Shown piece by piece: positions 32,806 to 42,335 of a stretch of DNA of 64,000 nt. Every line of letters begins with the position of its first letter. Within the stretch, counting starts at the first letter, position 1. The notes beneath the pieces were generated by a model. That model did no database searches, had not been told where the DNA came from, and was given only the letters and a program-made list of their open reading frames with translations. Origin of the DNA: Toxonevra muliebris. Lineage: Eukaryota; Arthropoda; Insecta; Diptera; Pallopteridae. Location: positions 15,906,815 through 15,970,814 of the forward strand of contig OY829330.1 of NCBI GenBank assembly GCA_963691655.1, read 5' to 3'. The translations under genes and the position numbers were made by a program.

Positions 32806-33790
32806 CTATTTTTTCATTAAATCGGTTATCGATTTGAAAATCAAATTTATATAATTTGACATAAAATTAACTAAACCAGCGTGAACTAACATACTTCTGG
32901 CCATTTCTACAAAAATTCTATTGGCACGTTCAGAAATCCTGTTTTGTTGAGATGTATACGTAACTGAATGTGGTCGTTGTATACCACATTCGACCAAATA
33001 TTTATTGAATTCATTGTTAATATATTTCGTACCATTATCACTTCTACTCATCTTGATTTTTGATCTGTTTGGCGCTCAACCATGGCATTATATGACTTAA
33101 AAATATCAAAGACTTCAGACTTTGACTTTATGAAGTAAACATGAACGTATCGTGACTTATCGTCAATAAATGTAACGAAATATCGTGAGCTACCTATGGA
33201 GTTATTGTTCATCGGACCACAAACTTCAGTATGAATCAGATCTATCAAATTTTGAGACTTAATCTCTGATCATTTTGGAAAAGATTTGACACAAATTTTG
33301 CTTCTTATGCATGTTAGACATTCTAATTGTTTATATGAAGGTTGCATCTTCAAACCATATAGCACTTCCATTCGTACTATTTTATTTAAACTACTGAGGT
33401 TTAAATGGCCATATCTGTTGTGCCATTTAAGTGTTCGTAATGGTATTGTATGATTTTGTACTATGAAAAGATTATTCAAATTTTTTGCTCTAAGCAGCTC
33501 TTTTCCATTTCTGTCTTTAATAATTGCATATTCTTTGTTGAAAAATACTTTTAAATTATTGATAACCGGTCTACTTCCAGAAAAGAAATTGCTTCGGATA
33601 CAAGGAACATATAGTACTTCTTCACAGTTATCTTGCGTTTACGGAATTCAAGTACAATGTTTCCTCTGCCTTCTACTTCCATGTAACTATCATCCGTTAA
33701 CAAAATTGTTTCCTGTGTTTTTCGAAAGTTGCGAACATATTCACGACCACAGGACGATGCGCATTCCTGTTCTCGGTTAGTTGTCAAGAG
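32806..33790 (-). pseudogene. copia-type retroelement fragment: GAG-pre-integrase and integrase
   Basis: Minus-strand pieces in order: a region after the protease (EGRGNIVLEF, 33551-33787); WHNRYGHLNLSSLNKI with a downstream CLTC (GAG-pre-integrase HHCC zinc-binding, 33270-33479); LIHTEVCGPM, FVTFIDDKSRYVHVYFI (integrase core with catalytic Asp, 33048-33248); DNGTKYINNEF, YTSQQNRISERANR and MARSML (second Asp and Glu region, 32806-33051). Frameshifts separate the blocks. No reverse transcriptase, RNase H or long terminal repeats were seen next to it. It differs clearly from the copia relic at 46.3-48.9 kb. Confidence 0.85.
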
Positions 33791-33911
33791 CTGTGAAATA
33801 TTAAATTTATGCTACATTTTTGCTTTTGAATTCTCTTATATTTGGTCCATCGATATTTTCATTTTTGCATTTTATTTTAGTAAATGCATTACGTTCTTTT
33901 TTTATTCTGCT

Positions 33912-34051
33912 GATTCTAGTTTTGAAAATGCAAGAAGCAGCAATAGCAACTAATTGGAAAGCAACGAATTGTAATGCTTAGGAAAATGTTCATTTTATAA
34001 AAATGCTTGTGCTGCTGTTATTAATTTTTTTCAAATTCAAAGCACAAGCAA
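33912..34051 (-). repeat. Repeat Q copy 2
   Basis: Reverse-complement match of 22835-22985; its right part abuts the hAT-type insertion at 34052. Confidence 0.6.
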
Positions 34052-34710
34052 CAGGGCTGTCGTTTTAAAATTTGTTTGTGAAGTGAAATTTTTAAAAAAT
34101 TGAAGTGTTTCGATGTGATTTTTAAAAAAAAGGAAGTGTTTTTTGAAGTGTAATGAGAAAACGACATAAACAAAATTTATCTGGTTTTATGTGCTTAGTT
34201 TTGCGAAAAAAAATTCCTTTTAGGCCATAGCGCTACTGTGAGGTAGACCCAATAAGGCTCCGACAAAACTTTTAAAATGCCAGTCCTTTAGCATAAAATT
34301 ATTTAAAAATAAAAGCCTCGCCTTCTTCCTAGTCATTTTCCACCAAATTCTAATCAGTTAAATGACAGTTCATCAATGTTACCAAACTGGCATTTAAATA
34401 AACACAAAAGGTCTCAAAATGTACTATAGGATGAGTGCTAGATGGAGTCTTACTTTTTATAGGGAATATAATATTCAAACACACCGATGTGGCTATAGTC
34501 AATGATGCCCTTCCAAATTAAGGAGAAATGCAAAAAATTAATTCAACGAAATAGTAGATAGAGAAGACATAATTAGATATTTTTTTATATTGATTTAAGT
34601 TTTTCATTGAAACTGGAAAACCAAAATGTTTTTATGAAAGAAGAAGTGACGAAGTGTCGGGCTTGAAAGTGAAGTGAAAAACTTCATTTGAAGTGACAGC
34701 GACAGCATTG
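34052..34710. mobile_element. hAT-type non-autonomous element, 659 bp
   Basis: Ends CAGGGCTGTCG and (complement) CAATGCTGTCG. The flanking 8-base duplication is ACAAGCAA (34044-34051) / ACAAGCAC (34711-34718), 7 of 8 matching. The CAG start and 8-bp target are hAT hallmarks. The interior repeats GAAGTG-type words near both ends. No transposase. It inserted into repeat Q. Confidence 0.82.
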
Positions 34711-34718
34711 ACAAGCAC

Positions 34719-35340
34719 GTTTATTTGAAACACGACAATTTGCTAATTTGGCTTCAGAAATTTAAACCCTGGTTAAATCGACTATACATCTTTGGTACGA
34801 TAGTCGTCTTAAAAAAAGTTTGCCGATGGCTGCCATGATTCCAAAACAGCATTGTAATCGGTAGACCTGTGACTACAGCCGAAACCAAAATAAGGTCATA
34901 GTATTTAAAATTTAGTTTTTGTAATAGTTTTGAAAATAAATATTTGATTTTCATTACTTTTTTACTAAAAATAAACTATGGCAGATATCACAATGGTTTA
35001 AGCTATAATTATGTATGTGCTGAGGATACTATGAAAATTTAAGCATAATTGGTTCATTAGTTTTGGGTTATATCGTGGCCAGGGTTGCCGTTTTACTTAT
35101 TTGTAAGAAAATTTGCTTACTTTTTTACGGTTGTGCACACGTGTACTTTTTTCTTATTTTGTTTATTTTTTTTTAATTTAATTTGAACTAAAATTTGCAA
35201 GAAAATTTTGATAAATTGGCATAATTTTTTTATTATTCCCTTTATTTCGTTTTTTTTCATTCGATAAGAATGGGTAGCACTAATTATGTTCATGCATACT
35301 TGGTGTCAGCCCTGCAAGTTATCGAATGAAAAATGTAAGT
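34719..35340. other. No recognisable gene
   Basis: AT-rich spacer. Confidence 0.4.
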
Positions 35341-35341
35341 A

Positions 35342-36345
35342 CAGTAGTTTTCCGATTTAACGAACACAATTATTGTCAGGCCAATTCGTTAAGTCGATTT
35401 TTTCGCTAAACTGAGTACTAAAATTAAATAGCCTATTCTTTTAATTAAAGTGCCTGAAATGGCTAGAAATAGTATTTTAAAAACTTATTTTATTGAAGTA
35501 ATCATTTTAAGTGATACGAACATAGAAAAGAAAAAAAAGGTACATTGTAAATTCATTTTTTAATTTATAGCAAAAAAATAATTAAAATAAAACAATTGAT
35601 TACTTTCTAGTGATATTTAAATATATTTTAATGTTTATTCGTCATCGTTTTAACTTTGAAAAAATTTCATCAAGTTACACTTGAATTTTTTTGTTACATG
35701 AGAGGGCGCGCCGCGGCAAATTAGCCGCAAATGCGAGATACCAATTTTTAAACACAAATAGCAGCTAAATGGTGTAATGCAGAAACCAACGGCTAACGAT
35801 AAACCACGCTGCATCTCAAAACTTACAAAGTCACTTGAGAGGCAGTGGTCGGCTACTATGATTTGTATTTTAAAAACACAAATTGAACAATTTGCGGCTA
35901 ATTTGCCCTCCGAAGGGTTAATGTGTCTACACTTCGAGCAAAGGCAATAAAATGACAAAAAATGCCAAAAAATAAAACCAATTTTTGACATAACTATTCT
36001 TATTGCAATTGTTTTTGTTTCTCTGTATGATGACATAACTGTTTTTTTGCAATTGTTTTTCTTTGTCTGTATGATGATACATTTCGTCGCCTGAGAATTG
36101 ATTTGGCGTATAGGTATATGAATTTGTACACACATACGCCAAATCAATTCTCAGGCGACGTTTTGTATTCTGTTTTTAAAACGTTTTATTCTGCTGAAAC
36201 ACTCTGATTTTGTTTGTTGTTCGTTAAACTGAGTACAGCAAAATTTCTTTTGTTCGTTATTTAAGATACTCAGTGGAAACAATTAGCTTGTTCGATATTT
36301 GCGGTTTTCGTTGAAACAAATGTTCGTTAAATCGGAAAACTACTG
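35342..36345. mobile_element. pogo-type non-autonomous element, 1004 bp
   Basis: Inverted ends CAGTAGTTTTCCGATTTAAC then GAACA with TA on both sides (35340-35341, 36346-36347). A GTTAAAT/GTTCGTTAAA theme recurs near both ends (subterminal sites). The interior contains another short inverted-repeat unit (about 35700-35918; GGCAAATTAGCCGCAAAT and complement), two tandem ~44-base units (about 35987-36075) and a perfect 27-bp hairpin. No transposase frame recognised. Confidence 0.82.
36085..36160. repeat. Perfect 27-bp-arm hairpin
   Basis: CGTCGCCTGAGAATTGATTT then GGCGTAT (36085-36111), 22-base loop, exact complement at 36134-36160, inside the pogo-type element. Confidence 0.9.
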
Positions 36346-36446
36346 TAGTACCAAAATTACGTAGGGCTACAAATTTTCAACCAAATTTTCGAGAGAGCTT
36401 TCAACGGTTTTATAGTAATTTAGGGTCGCTGATCTCGACTGCTTAC

Positions 36447-36530
36447 ACAGTTTTTCTCCATTACATCTAGTTCTCCCACAATGACCCGAAGTCGGAAAAT
36501 GGGATCTTCAGGGGCTATTAAAAAATTTTT
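36447..36530 (+). repeat. Dispersed repeat T, copy 1
   Basis: GTTTTTCTCCATTACATCTA then GTTCTC...GAAGTCGGAAAATGGGATCT then TCAGGGGCTA matches 59240-59320 in the same orientation. Confidence 0.7.
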
Positions 36531-37404
36531 TTATTTCAACAGATAGTTGTTAATCACAAAGAGATAAACAATATACACTTTTCGTCCAACTCTTACCCTT
36601 CCTCTTGAAAATGGGATTTTAAACCCCATAATGGCAGATAAAAAAACACCGTTGAGAAAACTATTATACTGTTTTTGGAGAAAATGTGTACTGTTAAAAA
36701 TTATGAAGGCTTCCATGTGGAGCCAAGAAAGTTTAAAAAGAAATATTTAACTTATTTAAAAAAAAAATTTTTGTTTGCTCCGCAAGGGATTGAACCACGG
36801 GTCAAATTTTTTTTTCTAAATCACCCCTATATAACCATTCTCTGTCTTATTTTTTTATTTTTTTTTTTTATTCCTTAACGTTTATTTACATGTCAAAGAA
36901 ATTAAATGTTAACATGTATACTATAGTCGCTCCTAATTGGACCATAGGGCTATTATTACTATATATGTTTGTTTACTTTTTTTTCAAATTATTAACATTT
37001 TTAGAAGAATTTGATTACAAAATTTTTTGGGCAGTGGCAACTCTGATCGTGGCAAGCATTTCGAAAAATGCAGTTTTGAGAGAAAAACACGTTTTAAAGT
37101 TCAAGTATGCATCACTGGTATGCCAGCGTCTGCCAAATTCTACATCTGTAACTTTCGAACGACTGTGAATTAAAAAAAATATCCGTTTACTCACATAAAG
37201 ATATAGAGACTTTATAGAAGCGAAATACAATCAAGATACAAAAAAAAACCCTAACCTGTCAAACAGTGACCGATTTGGAAAACATTACAAAACACGAAAC
37301 GTGTTTTGGCTTCTATACTATGATAGTAAATATGCACCACTTTAATAAAATAAATATTAATTTATGATATATCTTGAACCTAATCAATAATTTTCCAGTT
37401 TTTA
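36531..37404. other. No recognisable gene
   Basis: AT-rich. A lone GGGATTGAACC at 36786 looks like an inverted B box but has no partner A box. A 92-codon hydrophobic plus frame (36890-37168) has no known motif and is judged accidental. Confidence 0.4.
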
Positions 37405-37479
37405 TTTTATATTTGATAAAACTATCAATCCCGGGATTGCGGGGTTTATTCCGAATCCCGAACGACATCTCTAGTATAT

Positions 37480-37482
37480 ATG

Positions 37483-37542
<60 letters not shown>
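37480..37542. repeat. (TA)n microsatellite
   Basis: About 60 bases of nearly pure TA repeat, next to the hAT-type end at 37410-37476. Confidence 0.9.
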
Positions 37543-37850
37543 AAAACAACAAACGACTAGAATGCTAGTACAGTTATATGCGTATATATGTAGGGTAAAG
37601 TGGGGTACCTTTAACACTTAATTTTCAAAAGCCTGTAATTCCGAAAATTATTGATTTTAAAAACTATATTTTTATAAAAACTGCATCACTATTTTACTTT
37701 TTCCAAAATACCCATTTCGTCAAAAGTGCCCCAAGCACGAGGCACAATTGAATTTACAAGAGGCAACAGGGTTGAATAGCACTTTAATGCCTTTGGTCAG
37801 GTACCACGATTTTTCGTCTGCAATTCTATGTCATTCAGGATAGAGTAGAG

Positions 37851-38577
37851 CAGGGCCGTAGCCAGAAATTTTTTTCGGGGGGGGGATTTTCATGCGAAGA
37901 AAATATTCATAAATAATTTTTATCAAACTGATTTTTAAATACAATAAATTAAATCGATGATTTGATGGACCCTATAAATTTTTTTTTTTTAATCTTAACC
38001 TCAAAAAAATGGCCAAAAATGACAAAAAATTCCCAGAATAATCAAATTAATTTTTTTCAAATAAATATTATTCAATGTGCATTCTAGTGTATTTCTTCTG
38101 AGGTCAAAAACTTCCCATCACGTCACGTTTTAGGAAAAAATGGGGTTCAAGGAAGTCTAATTTTACAAGGATCCGATAATTTTTTCTATTTTTATTAATT
38201 TTTAAACTTTTCAAACTGATTCAGGACGAAACTTTAAATCAAAAACAGTTACTGACCTAGAAAAACTATGAATGCAGGAGTGCTCAGTATCACCTTCTCT
38301 TTTTGAATCCGTAGTCAAACCTCATGTCGAAGAAAACAAATCGGATTTGATCGCATAGTGTAAGATTTCAAATTTATTTTTTTTTATATTTGACTTTTTA
38401 GAAAAAAAAACCGATGGAAATAAAAAATATCGTTAAATAGATTTTCTTTTGACTTTTTTTCCATCCATTGGCAATTAATCTAAAAAATTAGAATAAAGTT
38501 TCCACATTGCTGGGGGGGGGGGGGGGCGGTGGGCGGTCAGAACCCCCAAACCCCCCTCCCCCCTAAATACGGCCTTG
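37851..38577. mobile_element. hAT-type MITE, 727 bp
   Basis: Ends CAGGGCCGTAGC and (complement) CAAGGCCGTATT, each followed inward by G-rich runs (GGGGGGGG at 37878; G(15) near 38512). The flanking 8-base duplication is GAGTAGAG (37843-37850) / AAGTAGAG (38578-38585). Interior AT-rich, non-coding. Confidence 0.8.
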
Positions 38578-38643
38578 AAGTAGAGTGAGGTCGCAATGCA
38601 GCGCAAAGAGGAGAAGTAGATTTTTACTATTTCTCAAAATAGT

Positions 38644-39098
38644 GGTCCTAAGCCGGACCGCCCTGGTCCTGAGTTGCCACATACTTTTTTTTTTGCACGT
38701 AGGTTATGTAAGTTTTAGGAAAAAATTAACAAATTTAAACCATATGCAGTGAAAAAATATGTAGAATATTGTCAAATATTAATTATAGAATAGAAATATT
38801 TCTCCATTCCAAATAGAATTTCAAGAAATCAAAAAACTGTTAAAACTGATGAAACTACTAAAGGCGTTCATCGCTCTTTGTAGCCAATTTTGCAGAACAA
38901 AATAACTAAAAAAATTATAAAATTATTCAAAAAAATTTTTTTGTGAGCTGCCTATGTGCTCACTGTGAGGCGTCTGTTTTACTGAGTTAATCGAAAAACC
39001 GACAAAAGACAAGCATCATGCAATTGAAACACAATAAATTAAGATAACATAAAAATAACAACAAAAGCAACAAAAAAAAAAGGTGCCGACTCAGGACC
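38644..39098. repeat. MITE with GGTCCTGAGTYGGCAC ends
   Basis: GGTCCTGAGTTGCCAC (38665) is inverted at 39082-39098 (GGTGCCGACTCAGGACC), with a T-run/A-run just inside. A second pair, GGTCCTAAGCCGGACC (38644) and GTGCCAACTTAGGACC (41169-41184), carries the same motif further out. Confidence 0.6.
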
Positions 39099-39245
39099 AT
39101 CTATTTGGTACAGACTAAAGACCACTACGAGTTTTTACACATTATATGCTATTAAGCACCCAAAACAAATCAGAATGAAAAATCGACTTTATCAGGTGAA
39201 AGCACACAGAAATTAATGCACCCAATTAATTGAACTTTTGAAATA

Positions 39246-40511
39246 AAGCGCGGTTCACGCCAAATTGGCACGCTTTGTTGTGGTCACCACGTCGCACCTA
39301 GTCATAAGAATAACAAATTTTTTAGTGGGATTTGTTTACAATACCGTTACCGTTAGTTGATAAATTTTTCATATTAATTGATCACAAGTTGGTGATTGTG
39401 TGCACAATGGAAGCTGCATATAGAAAATTGATTGTGAACAAATTTATTGAAAATCCGTCGTGGTCTGGTTCAAAAAATGCGAAAGTGTTAAATATCTCCA
39501 AAAGAACGGTATGTAGAGTTATAAAACGATTTAAAGATTATTTGCTATAGTGTTGAAAAAAAACGGGAACCACCAACCTAAAATTAAAGGCAAAGATCTT
39601 GAGGTCCATCAAATGCAATCCCGGACTATCGGATAGCGATCGTGCCAAAAAATTCAATACCAGCAAAAGTACTGCTAGATGAATACGCATAAAAGCTGGG
39701 CTAAAGTGCTATCGTGCTAAAAAAAAATCCAAATAGAACAGACAAACAGAATTTGCTGGCCAAAAAACGTGCTCGTCTTCTTTATAATAACGTTTTGACC
39801 AAATTGAATGGATGCATTATTGTGGATGACGAATCATACGTAAAATTTGATCTTAAACAGCTTCCAGGTCAAAAATTTTATATGGCAACGAATCGTGGTA
39901 ATTCAAGTACATAAAAATGGATAAATTTGCAAAGAAAGCAATGGTGTGGCAGGCTATTTGCAGCTGTGGTCTCAAATCCAGGGCATTTGTGTCATCCTCT
40001 TCTATGACGTCTGATATTTACATCAAAGAGTGCCTTTCGACATGACTATTATTCGTCACCACCATTCGCCAGTGAAGTTTTGGCCTGATTTAGCCAGTTG
40101 CCACTACTCTAAGAAAACCATGGATTGGTATCAGACAAATAAAGTAGATGTAGTGCCCAAATATATGAATCCCACCCAATTGCCCCCAGCTTCGACCGAT
40201 CGAAAAATACTGGGCTATTACAAAATATAAGTTGAAGAAAAATGCAGGTATTGTCAAAAATGTGAACTCAATGTTACTAAAATGGAACCAAATAACAGCA
40301 AAAGTATCCAGAGCGGATGTTCAAACGTTGATGGGGTCCATTAAAAAGAATATCCGGAACTTTTTGCTCAACAAAGAAAGTTAAATCTTTTAATATTATA
40401 GTATTAAAACACAATATTAAACTTATTTAATGCATTATTTGTTATTCTGAGTGTTCTGGTTAAAAACATACAGCAACTTTCCTTCGTGCCAATTTTGCGT
40501 GAACCGCGCTT
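39246..40511 (+). mobile_element. DD37E Tc1/mariner-type transposon, full length 1266 bp
   Basis: Inverted ends AAGCGCGGTTCACGCCAAAT then TGGCACG, with one mismatch between the two ends, and TA on both sides (39244-39245, 40512-40513). It is complete from end to end and contains one decayed transposase gene on the plus strand. Confidence 0.9.
39407..40384 (+). pseudogene. DD37E transposase, inactivated
   Basis: Starts at ATG 39407 (MEAAYRKLIVNKF), with a helix-turn-helix region (SGSKNAKVLNISKRTVCRVI) to a stop at 39548. It continues through frameshifts: NPNRTDKQNLLAKKRARLLY, then VDDESYVKFDLKQLPGQKFY (first catalytic Asp), a TATGRGN-like block, and FWPDLASCHYSKKTMDWYQT (second Asp). After a frameshift comes LRPIEKYWAIIKYKLKK (Glu). 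Counting from the second Asp to the Glu across the shift gives 37 intervening residues, the ITmD37E type described in mosquitoes. It ends NKES-TAA at 40382-40384. Several stops and shifts make it inactive, but the order is intact. Confidence 0.85.
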
Positions 40512-40513
40512 TA

Positions 40514-41172
40514 TTTAACATTTCAAAAGTATAGGCTTTTAAAAGTATACTGTCAAAGTATTCGTATCAATATTTCCAGTATTTTGACTTCTACAGCCTA
40601 TTTAGCAGGTGAGCGCAGAAGCAAGTAAAAGGGCCGACTGAAGTTTAAACTCATTTATCTCGAAACTATATTTTTCTGCACGTTGGGACACAAAAAACAA
40701 AAACTACTCGACCGATTCGTTTAAAATTTTACTATATTATTAAGAAAACCAGTGGTTATCACAGGAACTAAAAAAAAACGTTCTACGTTGAATAATGGAA
40801 AAACGGTCTGTTTTCGTAAAGTAAATTTCAACAACGCGCCATTTTGTCACATTTTTTTTTTTTTTTCATTTTAGTTCTTGCGATAACTACACTCATACTG
40901 ACTGTAACTTCTTTTTTTTTTGTTTTAGATCAGTGGTAAATCCAAAACATGTCCCACCAGTAAGATCTGTTTTTTTTTTTTGAAGAGAGCAACTGTAACA
41001 CCAATTTTAGTTTACTGAAAATTATATTTTTTTTTTATAATTTTTGTATATTGTTAAAGTAATAAAATATATCTACAAAGTTTAAATACTATTGCTCATC
41101 ATTTCATTTAAGAAAATAATCCTAAAAACTCGTCAAATTCAAAGGCGCTAGACCAGAAGGTTCCCACAGTGC
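40514..41172 (+). repeat. Repeat R, copy 2
   Basis: Homologous to 19381-19956 (ATAGGCTTTTAAAAGTATAC, CTATTTAGCAGGTGAGCGCA, TTTAAACTCATTTATCTCGA). It ends GCTAGACCAGAAGGTTCCC, the undisturbed version of the site interrupted at 19957. Confidence 0.75.
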
Positions 41173-42233
41173 CAACTTAGGACCATGTCCTCTATGTATA
41201 AAAATTAAAATATTTGTAAATAGGTATCTCGAAATAACACAAATTTGTACAATGGTGCATTATTATTTTATTACTATTATTTTATTTTTCAGTTCTGACT
41301 ATTATTATTATTATTTTCTCTTTATTTAGCAAAATTTTCATTTAAAATTTCCTTATGTCTATGGCCATAGTTAGGCATAGTCTGAATTTAAAATTACAAG
41401 TGGTTGTAGCACCTCCCATACAAACTATATGCTTTTTTGGGTATATATCTAGAGCCATTTACGGTACAGTACTGAAATTTCGCGCAAGGATGTCGATTGA
41501 CAGGAATCATACTACAACAAAAACGTGGGTTGCGTTGGAAAAGGGGTACGACTCCAAAATTTAGTATGAAAGACCTTAAATGTTGTCGTCTTTACCCCAT
41601 ATTTTTCGGGGGCTGATGTCGCCGTTTCATGTTCTAATATCTGAAACAGCTTTCTTCACTTTCGCTTCGATTTATCTTCTTTCTGTAGCTACATACCATA
41701 TCTTTAAAAATGTATAAACAGAAAATATAACAATTGGGTTGTAAGTACATAAATCTGCAATATCAGGAACATTTGATATTTATTAAATGTGCCCCTTTGG
41801 TAAAAGACAAATGTGCCCCAAGTACCCTTGATGATTTTTTCTTCTTTTTCAATTTATCTTGTTTTATCTTCACAAAACGCACTTTTATTTTGTTAACATT
41901 AAAGAGCAGTGCAAACCAATTTTGTTACTTTAAAAAAAAAAAAAAAAACAGTTACAATTAATTCACAAAACGCTTACATACTAGTTGTCGAAAATTACAT
42001 CAGTGTTAGCAAATTTGCAATACAAAAACACGTATTAATCCAAGAAGAGATAAAGTAGAACCTTCAAAGTTCATAATGTTTCTTTAAATCAAATTTAGGT
42101 TCTTTCTGCATTTTAACTTTACGGATTTTAAGGCGTGGTCGCAGTGAAAATGGCAAAGTCAAATGTGCCCCGGTGTCAAAGGTACCCCACTTTACCCTAT
42201 ACAAACAGTTTTTCTTAATTACTTAATACATAC

Positions 42234-42335
42234 CTTCCAAGTGGCGGCATTACGTCGAAAATAACAAAAGGTGTTTTGAAACCAATTATAGATTTCGTTC
42301 AAAGTTAATTGCTTGTCGGGTGATTCTATGATAGA
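42234..42335 (-). CDS. FoxP: FoxP internal exon: first half of forkhead domain
   Basis: A 102-base exon on the minus strand, exactly 34 codons and in phase 0 at both ends. The acceptor is a pyrimidine-rich stretch ending TTTTTAG at 42336-42337; the donor is AAG|GTATGT at 42232-42233. The product begins [18 protein letters not shown] (helix 1/2 of the forkhead fold), passes [16 protein letters not shown] and joins directly onto NAVRHNL of the exon at 1290. Vertebrate FOXP2 has an exon of the same 34-codon length with the same boundaries (ending NAATWK), so exon structure is conserved from fly to human. The preceding residues (expected ...PPFTYASLIRQ) must lie on an exon upstream of 42336; none was found between there and 64000. 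It was missed by ORF-length filters because it is short and spliced. Confidence 0.97.

Larger units (their letters stand above)
37591..42199. mobile_element. 4.6-kb composite element with TAGGGTAAAGTGGGG ends
   Basis: Inverted ends of 27 bases with one mismatch: TAGGGTAAAGTGGGGTACCT then TTAACAC at 37591-37617, complement at 42173-42199. CAAATGTGCCCC-type words recur near the right end (about 41786, 41810 and 42160). Its interior has been invaded by a hAT-type MITE, a DD37E element and repeat R copy 2. No transposase of its own was recognised, so the superfamily is unknown. Its right edge is 34 bases from the FoxP donor site. Confidence 0.78.
1291..42233 (-). other. FoxP: FoxP intron of 40.9 kb splitting the forkhead domain
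   Basis: The GT at 42232-42233 and the AG at 1291-1292 (both on the minus strand) bound an intron of 40,943 bases between NAATWK and NAVRHNL. Nearly all recognisable sequence within it is transposon-derived. I looked for a second forkhead C-terminal exon (alternative ...[10 protein letters not shown]) inside it and saw none, but a diverged one could be missed by eye. Confidence 0.93.

Noticed and set aside
36786..36797. Inverted B-box-like GGGATTGAACC
   Set aside because: No A box at the proper distance and no stem pairing; probably chance.
37313..37552. ORF encoding alternating Ile-Tyr
   Set aside because: Translation of the (TA)n microsatellite.
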